DNA of 10,988 nucleotides from Coriobacteriaceae bacterium (GTDB lineage Bacteria > Actinomycetota > Coriobacteriia > Coriobacteriales > Coriobacteriaceae): the NCBI GenBank assembly GCA_902363875.1, contig CABJBO010000048.1, forward strand, positions 1-10,988. Reading direction: 5' to 3'. The notes under the pieces were generated by a model. The model was given only the letters and a program-made list of their open reading frames with translations, was not told where the DNA came from and did not search any database. Both the position numbers and the translations under genes were made by a program. This document shows positions 6,952 through 10,988 of this stretch, in pieces. The stretch's first letter is position 1, and each line of letters starts with the position of its first letter.

Positions 6952-6990
6952 AGCGTGGCCAGGGCATCACCGCCCTCGGCCACGCTTTTT
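6952..6990 (+). terminator. intrinsic terminator after citrate synthase
   Basis: AGCGTGGCC and AGGGC (6952-6965) pair with GCCCT and GGCCACGCT (6972-6986), leaving one bulged C (6977) and a 6-nt loop. A run of five T (6986-6990) follows. The 14-bp stem plus T-tract is a textbook Rho-independent terminator. The next gene on the same strand starts only 25 bp later. Confidence 0.9.
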
Positions 6991-7015
6991 ATGACAGTAG
7001 AAAGGATCGCAGCGA

Positions 7016-7858
7016 ATGATTGTGTTTTCCGATATGGATGGAACGCTGCTGACGAGTGATAAGCAGATGAGCGACGCCACCTGGGCGATGCTCGACGAGC
7101 TTGCGCGACGCGGTATTGAGTTCGTGCCCTGCACGGGGCGCCCGCTGTCGGGTGTCTTTGAGCCCATCCTCGCCCACCCCGCCGTACACTACGCGGTCTG
7201 TGCCAACGGCGCCAGCGTCTGGCAGCTCGACGAGGATACGCCCACCGACGCCTCGCGCGCCACGCGCATCTTGAGCCGTCCGCTCGACCGTGGCATTGCC
7301 CACCGCATCCATCGCATTGCCGCCGGCCACGATGTGACCTTCGATATCTTCGCGGATGGGCAGTGCTTCCTCCCCCGCTCGCTCTACGGGCGTCTGGATG
7401 AGTTCTGTGGCGGCGACCCCCACATCGCGGCTTCGCTCAAGCGCACACGAACGCCGATCGACATGAATATCGACAGCAAGATCGACGAGGTCGAGACGCT
7501 CGAACGCATCGCTATGTACTGGCACGACCCCGCCGATCGCGACGCCATCGCGGCGGCGCTCGACACGCTCGGAGGCATTGAGGTCACGCGTTCGTACGCC
7601 ATGAATATCGAGGTTATGGGCGAAGGCGCCACCAAGGGAACGGCCCTCACGTGGCTGTGTGAGCATCTGGGCGAGCGTCTCGCCGACGCCTGGGCGTTCG
7701 GCGACAACATCAACGACATCCCCATGCTGCAGGCAGCGGGCCATGGCATGGCCATGATCAACGCCGAGCCCGAAGATCGCGAGGCCGCCGACGCCGTCAC
7801 CGGATACGACAACGACCACGACGGCGTCGCCCACACCATCATGGCCGCCCTCGCCTAG
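7016..7858 (+). CDS. Cof-type HAD-IIB family hydrolase
   Basis: A cytoplasmic Mg2+-dependent phosphatase of the haloacid dehalogenase superfamily with a type IIB cap; such enzymes typically dephosphorylate sugar phosphates or other small metabolites. In the 280-aa product motif I is DMDGTLL with Asp6 (nucleophile) and Asp8. Motif II is Thr40 in CTGRP, motif III is Lys207 in ATKGTAL, and motif IV is GDNINDIPML with Asp230 and Asp234. The cap lies between about 80 and 190. AAAGGA (7001-7006) is 9 nt before the ATG. The gene starts 25 bp after the terminator of citrate synthase, leaving little room for a promoter, so it may depend on read-through or on a promoter inside the terminator region. 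It is convergent with a second HAD-IIB gene that has the same motifs but a divergent cap. Substrate is unknown. Confidence 0.9.
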   Translation: MIVFSDMDGTLLTSDKQMSDATWAMLDELARRGIEFVPCTGRPLSGVFEPILAHPAVHYAVCANGASVWQLDEDTPTDASRATRILSRPLDRGIAHRIHRIAAGHDVTFDIFADGQCFLPRSLYGRLDEFCGGDPHIAASLKRTRTPIDMNIDSKIDEVETLERIAMYWHDPADRDAIAAALDTLGGIEVTRSYAMNIEVMGEGATKGTALTWLCEHLGERLADAWAFGDNINDIPMLQAAGHGMAMINAEPEDREAADAVTGYDNDHDGVAHTIMAALA

Positions 7859-7868
7859 CAGCAGCAAC

Positions 7869-7899
7869 CCGGCAGAAAAGGAACGTCCCTAACTGCTGG
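7869..7899. repeat. hairpin repeat element, copy 1
   Basis: CCGGCAG (7869-7875) and CTGCTGG (7893-7899) pair over 7 bp with one G-U wobble. They enclose the 17-nt core AAAAGGAACGTCCCTAA. The element fills the 42-bp gap between two convergent HAD genes and could act as a bidirectional terminator or RNA 3' end there. The same core with different but complementary arms occurs near the right end of the window, and a divergent copy lies near 8867. Confidence 0.6.
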
Positions 7900-7900
7900 A

Positions 7901-8695
7901 TTAAGCAAGGCTCTCCAGAACACGGCGGAGTTCTTGCTGGACGGCGTGGTCGCGGTTACAACCCACCACGCGATCGGCCACCGCCTTAAGCGCGGGGCGC
8001 GCGTTTTCCATCGCACAACCCGTGCCGACAAAGCGAATGATCTCGTAGTCGTTCATCGAGTCGCCAAACGCCATGACCTCGTCGCGTCCAATGCCGTAAT
8101 GCTCCGCGAGCTGCGCGATGCCCGAGGCCTTCGACACACCGGGCTGCATGGCATCGATCCAGGCATTACCCGAGGGAGCAAAAGTAAAGAGCTGACCAAG
8201 TTCGCGCTGTAGCACGTACGCACTGTCCATAACCGCACTGTCGTCGCAAAAGATACTCGCTTTGATGATATTTACGCTGGGATCGGGCAGCTCCCAAATA
8301 CGCTCGGCATTGGGAAGGTCCTTATCGACCTCACGCACGAACTTGCACTCGTCATCGAGCAGGAAGGACTTGGTTCGGTCAAAGAGCGCAAGATGCAGAT
8401 TGGGAAACGTCCTGACGGCTTGGGCGAGCCTTCGAATCGCCAGGTGGGAATACACCTCACGGTCTACCATCTTACCGTCGGCGTAGACTTGGGCGCCGTT
8501 AGCGGCGACAAAGTCCATCTTGTCGCGAACGGGCGCAAAGAACTCGCACAGGCGATCGTAGCGACGACCTGACGATGCGGCGAAATGCACGCCATGCTCG
8601 TGTAGCGCCAGAATCAGTTCGTAGGTCTCGGGAGGCACCTGGCCGTTTTCGTCAAGCAGCGTGCCATCCATATCGGATGCAATCAGTTTAAACAT
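7901..8695 (-). CDS. Cof-type HAD-IIB family hydrolase
   Basis: A second cytoplasmic HAD-superfamily phosphatase with a type IIB cap, 264 aa. Motif I is SDMDGTLLD with Asp8 and Asp10, motif II is Ser42 in ASSGRR, motif III is Lys189 in GVSKASGI, and motif IV is FGDSMNDYEII with Asp212 and Asp216. All residues needed for phosphoryl transfer are present. It resembles YidA/YwpJ-type sugar-phosphate or flavin-phosphate phosphatases, but the substrate cannot be read from sequence. The start is supported by AAGGGAG seven nucleotides before the ATG. That Shine-Dalgarno sequence lies in one arm of a long hairpin, so translation may be regulated by RNA folding. The gene lies downstream of adenine deaminase on the same strand, but a 198-bp gap with its own promoter-like elements suggests a separate transcript. 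It is convergent with the other HAD gene. Confidence 0.9.
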   Translation of the reverse strand: MFKLIASDMDGTLLDENGQVPPETYELILALHEHGVHFAASSGRRYDRLCEFFAPVRDKMDFVAANGAQVYADGKMVDREVYSHLAIRRLAQAVRTFPNLHLALFDRTKSFLLDDECKFVREVDKDLPNAERIWELPDPSVNIIKASIFCDDSAVMDSAYVLQRELGQLFTFAPSGNAWIDAMQPGVSKASGIAQLAEHYGIGRDEVMAFGDSMNDYEIIRFVGTGCAMENARPALKAVADRVVGCNRDHAVQQELRRVLESLA

Positions 8696-8700
8696 AGAAA

Positions 8701-8762
8701 AGCTCCCTTCGGGCTTGTTGGAATCGAACGTGTATCCGATTCCAACGTACCCAAAGGGAGCT
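8701..8762 (-). promoter_or_regulatory. long 5'-leader hairpin sequestering the Shine-Dalgarno site
   Basis: The arms are symmetrical: AGCTCCCTT (8701-8709) with AAGGGAGCT (8754-8762), GGG (8711-8713) with CCC (8750-8752), and GTTGGAATC (8717-8725) with GATTCCAAC (8738-8746). One 1x1 mismatch and one 3x3 internal loop interrupt it; the loop has 12 nt. This gives 21 base pairs. In the leftward mRNA the 3' arm carries the AAGGGAG Shine-Dalgarno sequence of the HAD gene, followed by CUUUUCU and the AUG. The hairpin could block ribosome access (thermosensor- or ligand-like control). With its short U-run it could also stop transcription. Known aptamer consensus sequences were not recognised. Confidence 0.7.
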
Positions 8763-8765
8763 CAA

Positions 8766-8794
8766 ATAAGACTCCGCGGGCGTAAACGTTACAA
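8766..8794 (-). promoter_or_regulatory. candidate promoter of the leftward HAD gene
   Basis: On the minus strand TTGTAA (plus 8789-8794) and TCTTAT (plus 8766-8771) are exactly 17 bp apart, each with four of six consensus matches. Transcription would start near 8759, so the mRNA would begin almost exactly at the first arm of the leader hairpin. Confidence 0.5.
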
Positions 8795-8795
8795 G

Positions 8796-8828
8796 GACCT
8801 GGCAAATAGCTCACACATGCCAGAGGTC
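8796..8828. repeat. inverted repeat upstream of the HAD promoter
   Basis: GACC and TGGCA (8796-8804) pair with TGCCA (8818-8822) and GGTC (8825-8828), with a 2-nt bulge and a 13-nt loop. It directly abuts the -35 region of the candidate HAD promoter. It may be an operator, or a termination structure for transcripts leaving adenine deaminase, although no U-run follows on the minus strand. Confidence 0.4.
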
Positions 8829-8866
8829 TCACGGTCGCGGCGTCAGGCGACACGCCACCCCGACGG

Positions 8867-8897
8867 CTAGTCGTTTAAGAACGTCCCCGATGACTAG
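8867..8897. repeat. hairpin repeat element, divergent copy
   Basis: CTAGTC (8867-8872) and GACTAG (8892-8897) enclose 19 nt that include AAGAACGTCCC (8877-8887), close to the core of the elements at 7869 and 10898. The arms share nothing with the other copies except being complementary. The right arm contains the stop codon of adenine deaminase, so the hairpin sits exactly at that gene's 3' end and may serve as its terminator or mRNA 3' stabiliser. Confidence 0.45.
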
Positions 8898-10714
8898 TCG
8901 GCGTAGGTGAAGGTCGTGACGTCGAACATGCCCTCGGGGCGGATGCGGAGCGTCGGGATTACCGGCAGGGGCAGGAAAATGATGCCCATGATGGGGTCGA
9001 GCGGCGGCTCGATACCCATGGCGCGCGCCTTGACCATAAAGTCGTCGTGCTGCGCGGCGACATCCTCGGCCGTGCCCTCGCTCATAAGGCCACCGAGCGC
9101 CAGCGGAATGCGCGCCACGACCTCGCCGTTGCGCACCAGCACGTGGCCGCCCTGGCCCACGGCCTCAACGGCAGCCATCATATCCGCCGCATTGTCGCCC
9201 ACCACGCACACGTTGTGCGAGTCGTGGCCAATCGTGGAGGCAATGGCGCCACCCGTGATGGTAAAGCCGCGTACCCAGCCGCGACCGATATGCTTGCCAA
9301 CCAAGCCCAGACCCGCGGGGCCGTCACCGTCGGCGCCCTCGGCCTGCAGCGACACGCCGCGGCCGTGGCGCTCGATCAGCATAATGCGGCGCAGGCCCTC
9401 GGCACTCTCGGGGCGAGCCATACCCGTGATAGCCATACCCGGGATGACATCGATAACGGCCTCGCCCGGCTTAAAGGCATAGTCGAACACGTCGAGCGAA
9501 AGCTTCGGCAGCTTAACGGAGGCGCGCAGCTCATCGGCAAGGGCCGCAACCTCGGCCATCTCGGGAGCGATCTCGCCCACAAAGGTGCCGTCCTGCGCCA
9601 CCAGAGCACCGGCGGCATATACTCGATGCGGAGCCGTAGCAAACGTCAGGTCATTGAGCACCAGCAGGTCGGCACGCTTGCCCGGGGCAATCGCACCACG
9701 CAGCTCGTGCGGGTCGCGGCAGCCGTGATCCAGGCCAAACGCCTCGGCCGTGGAGAGGGACGCCATAGAGATAGCGACCACGGGGTCGATACCGGCCTCA
9801 ATCGCCACGCGGCAGGCATTGTCGATCATGCCAGTCGCAAGCGCATCGGAAGGGGCGCGGTCGTCAGTCGCAAAGCAGCAGCGGCGGGCGCGCGCGGGGT
9901 TCTCCAGCAGCATCGGCGACAGATTGGCCAGGTCATGGCTGCACGTGCCCTCGCGCAGCATCACGTACATGCCACGAGACAGTTTATCGAGCGCCTCCTC
10001 GGGAATCGTCGACTCGTGATCGGCGATAATGCCCGCCGCGGCATAGGCATTAAGGTCCTTGCCGGCAACGAGCGGTGCATGGCCGTCGACCTGCTTGGAC
10101 GGCGTCTGGTTGGCAGCATCGATGCGAGCACAGGTCTCGGGGTCGGCCATAAAGACACCCGGCAGGTTCATCATCTCGCCCAGGCCAAAAACATCGCCCG
10201 GATGCTCGGCAAAAAACGCCTGCATATCGGCAGCCGAAATAACGGCACCGGCCTGCTCGTCGGGCAGCGCGGGCACGCACGAAGGCATCATGTACTTGAT
10301 GGAGATGGGTGCGCGGCGGCCGTCCTCGATCATAAAGCGCAAGCCGTCGAGACCGGCAACATTGGCAATCTCGTGGCTGTCGGCAATGGCGGTGGTAGTA
10401 CCGCGCGTCGCGGCCATGCGAGCATACTCGGCGGGACGGATGTTCGAGGACTCGATATGCAAATGCCCGTCAATAAAACCGGGAGCGAGATAGCGACCCT
10501 GGCAGTCGATGACCTCAGTTGCCTCGTAGGTGCCAGCAGCATCGTCGCGACCATCGTAGAGCACGCCGACGATCACACCGTCCTTGACGGCAACGCTACC
10601 GGGCGCCACACGCTGGCCATACACGTCGACGATCTGCGCATTGGTAAACAGCGTGTCGACGGGCACGCGCCCCTCGGCAGCATCGATCACAGACCTCATG
10701 ACCTCAACGGACAT
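8894..10714 (-). CDS. ade: adenine deaminase
   Basis: Deaminates adenine to hypoxanthine and ammonia in purine salvage; a cytoplasmic metal-dependent amidohydrolase. The 606-aa length fits the Ade family. From the chosen start, motifs are PGFIDGHLHIESS at 78-90 (His84 and His86, metal ligands), ADSHEIANV at 111-119, DGHAP at 210-214, DHE at 232-234, FATDDR at 281-286 with the metal-binding Asp, and APGKRADLLVL at 343-353. The Ade-specific C-terminal domain follows, with HDSHNVCVVG at 497-506. The frame is open a further 32 codons upstream, to 10810. AAAGGAG (10720-10726), 5 nt before the ATG at 10714, fixes the start, and a terminator-like hairpin covers the upstream frame. The gene is alone on its transcript as far as can be seen, and the leader hairpin suggests attenuation control. 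Confidence 0.95.
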   Translation of the reverse strand: MSVEVMRSVIDAAEGRVPVDTLFTNAQIVDVYGQRVAPGSVAVKDGVIVGVLYDGRDDAAGTYEATEVIDCQGRYLAPGFIDGHLHIESSNIRPAEYARMAATRGTTTAIADSHEIANVAGLDGLRFMIEDGRRAPISIKYMMPSCVPALPDEQAGAVISAADMQAFFAEHPGDVFGLGEMMNLPGVFMADPETCARIDAANQTPSKQVDGHAPLVAGKDLNAYAAAGIIADHESTIPEEALDKLSRGMYVMLREGTCSHDLANLSPMLLENPARARRCCFATDDRAPSDALATGMIDNACRVAIEAGIDPVVAISMASLSTAEAFGLDHGCRDPHELRGAIAPGKRADLLVLNDLTFATAPHRVYAAGALVAQDGTFVGEIAPEMAEVAALADELRASVKLPKLSLDVFDYAFKPGEAVIDVIPGMAITGMARPESAEGLRRIMLIERHGRGVSLQAEGADGDGPAGLGLVGKHIGRGWVRGFTITGGAIASTIGHDSHNVCVVGDNAADMMAAVEAVGQGGHVLVRNGEVVARIPLALGGLMSEGTAEDVAAQHDDFMVKARAMGIEPPLDPIMGIIFLPLPVIPTLRIRPEGMFDVTTFTYAD

Positions 10715-10734
10715 ACATACTCCTTTAACCGTAG

Positions 10735-10770
10735 AAAAAAGCTGCGGAGCGGACAGACCTTCACCGCAGC
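10735..10770 (-). terminator. terminator/attenuator hairpin in the adenine deaminase leader
   Basis: On the minus strand GCTGCGG (plus 10764-10770) pairs with CCGCAGC (plus 10741-10747) around a 16-nt loop, and six U residues follow (plus 10735-10740). The run ends 8 nt before the Shine-Dalgarno sequence of adenine deaminase. It could terminate an upstream leftward gene outside the window. The likely -10 box lies upstream of it, so it more probably sits within the adenine deaminase leader, as an attenuator. Confidence 0.75.
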
Positions 10771-10782
10771 AAGCCAATAGCC

Positions 10783-10810
10783 ATTGTATGCCCAAACGAT
10801 GGGTCAACAA
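10783..10810 (-). promoter_or_regulatory. candidate adenine deaminase promoter
   Basis: On the minus strand TACAAT (plus 10783-10788) is a good -10. TTGTTG (plus 10805-10810) lies 16 bp upstream as a partial -35. TTGACC (plus 10802-10807) is a better hexamer but only 13 bp away. Transcription would start near 10776, giving a leader of about 62 nt that opens with the terminator-like hairpin. Confidence 0.4.
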
Positions 10811-10875
10811 TACGCCTCTCCGCTTAACGGCACACGCCGCTCAGCGCAATGGAGACAGGTTGCTTTGCACCAATG

Positions 10876-10924
10876 ACAAGGAGTGCCCCAAAGTGCCGGC
10901 ACAAAAGGATCGTCCCTAAGTGCC
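10876..10924. repeat. hairpin repeat element, copy 3, with tandem half-unit
   Basis: GGCAC (10898-10902) and GTGCC (10920-10924) enclose AAAAGGATCGTCCCTAA, which matches the core at 7876-7892 in 16 of 17 positions. A related 22-nt unit at 10876-10897 aligns with 10903-10924 at 17 of 22 positions, so the element looks like a diverged tandem pair with a 27-bp period. GTGCCGGCAC at the join (10893-10902) is a perfect 10-bp palindrome. No gene was seen between 10811 and the window end. Confidence 0.6.
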
Positions 10925-10988
10925 AACAACGGAAGCGCCGATGTTTTGGCAACGACAGACACTATGACCCAATCCGAGGGCACTAAAA

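Noticed and set aside
4847..6970. 707-codon leftward open frame
   Set aside because: It lies antisense to the citrate synthase and ACT genes, has low-complexity His/Val/Gly/Arg-rich composition and no recognisable domain; a typical mirror frame of GC-rich coding DNA.
6989..7867. 292-codon leftward open frame
   Set aside because: It is antisense to the intact HAD-IIB gene and Val/Gly/Asp-rich with no motif.
8661..8870. 69-codon rightward frame
   Set aside because: It overlaps the start of the HAD gene and the leader palindrome, has no ribosome binding site and no domain.
8696..8893. T-box leader before the HAD gene
   Set aside because: There is no T-box antiterminator sequence and no specifier stem; the likely start site leaves only the single hairpin.
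9047..10780. 577-codon rightward open frame
   Set aside because: It is antisense to adenine deaminase, whose motifs are complete; the composition is shadow-like and it lacks a ribosome binding site.
10715..10800. purine riboswitch before adenine deaminase
   Set aside because: The leader from the likely start is only about 62 nt, and I could not find the conserved three-way-junction sequence of purine aptamers.
10715..10810. 32-codon N-terminal extension of adenine deaminase
   Set aside because: It crosses the terminator-like hairpin and the true Shine-Dalgarno region, and the family normally starts near the internal Met at 10714.
10876..10924. start of a CRISPR array
   Set aside because: There are only two diverged 22-nt units 27 bp apart, leaving about 5 nt between them, with no further repeats.

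Overview
The window reads as chromosomal DNA of a high-GC Gram-positive anaerobe. The best guess is a gut Coriobacteriia (Actinomycetota), probably Collinsella-like. This rests on the style of the housekeeping proteins (UPF0237 ACT protein, adenine deaminase, paired Cof-type HAD phosphatases), strong GC bias at third codon positions, long antisense shadow frames and AAAGGAG-type ribosome binding sites. No rRNA or marker gene is present, so the assignment is inference.

Region 1 (about 1-4750) looks accessory. A leftward ABC transporter operon holds a 12-TM permease built from two fused homologous halves and an ATPase, joined by an ATGA overlap. It is divergent from a rightward pair: a four-helix DUF2975 membrane protein and a small YozG-like HTH regulator. 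The shared 117-bp spacer contains a perfect inverted repeat over a likely -10 box and a separate leader hairpin. Directly after the HTH stop codon, in the same frame and with no spacer, comes the catalytic half of a tyrosine recombinase that has lost its N-terminal half. This marks an old integration or deletion scar.

Region 2 (4750-5144) is a GC-rich non-coding stretch with several dyads, ending in the promoter of the ACT gene.

Region 3 (5145-7858, rightward) holds housekeeping genes: an ACT-domain protein, citrate synthase, a clear intrinsic terminator, and a HAD-IIB phosphatase.

Region 4 (7901-10988, leftward) holds a second HAD-IIB phosphatase and adenine deaminase. Both appear to start with a strong hairpin in a very short mRNA leader. 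In the HAD gene the hairpin buries the Shine-Dalgarno sequence. In the adenine deaminase gene the hairpin is followed by a U6 tract, like an attenuator.

Three intergenic sites (7869-7899, 8867-8897, 10876-10924) carry a conserved core, roughly AAGGAACGTCCC, in the loop between complementary arms whose sequence differs from copy to copy. This is a candidate dispersed hairpin element and, with the sequestered-SD leader, the most interesting signal here. I found no complete new defence or mobile system.
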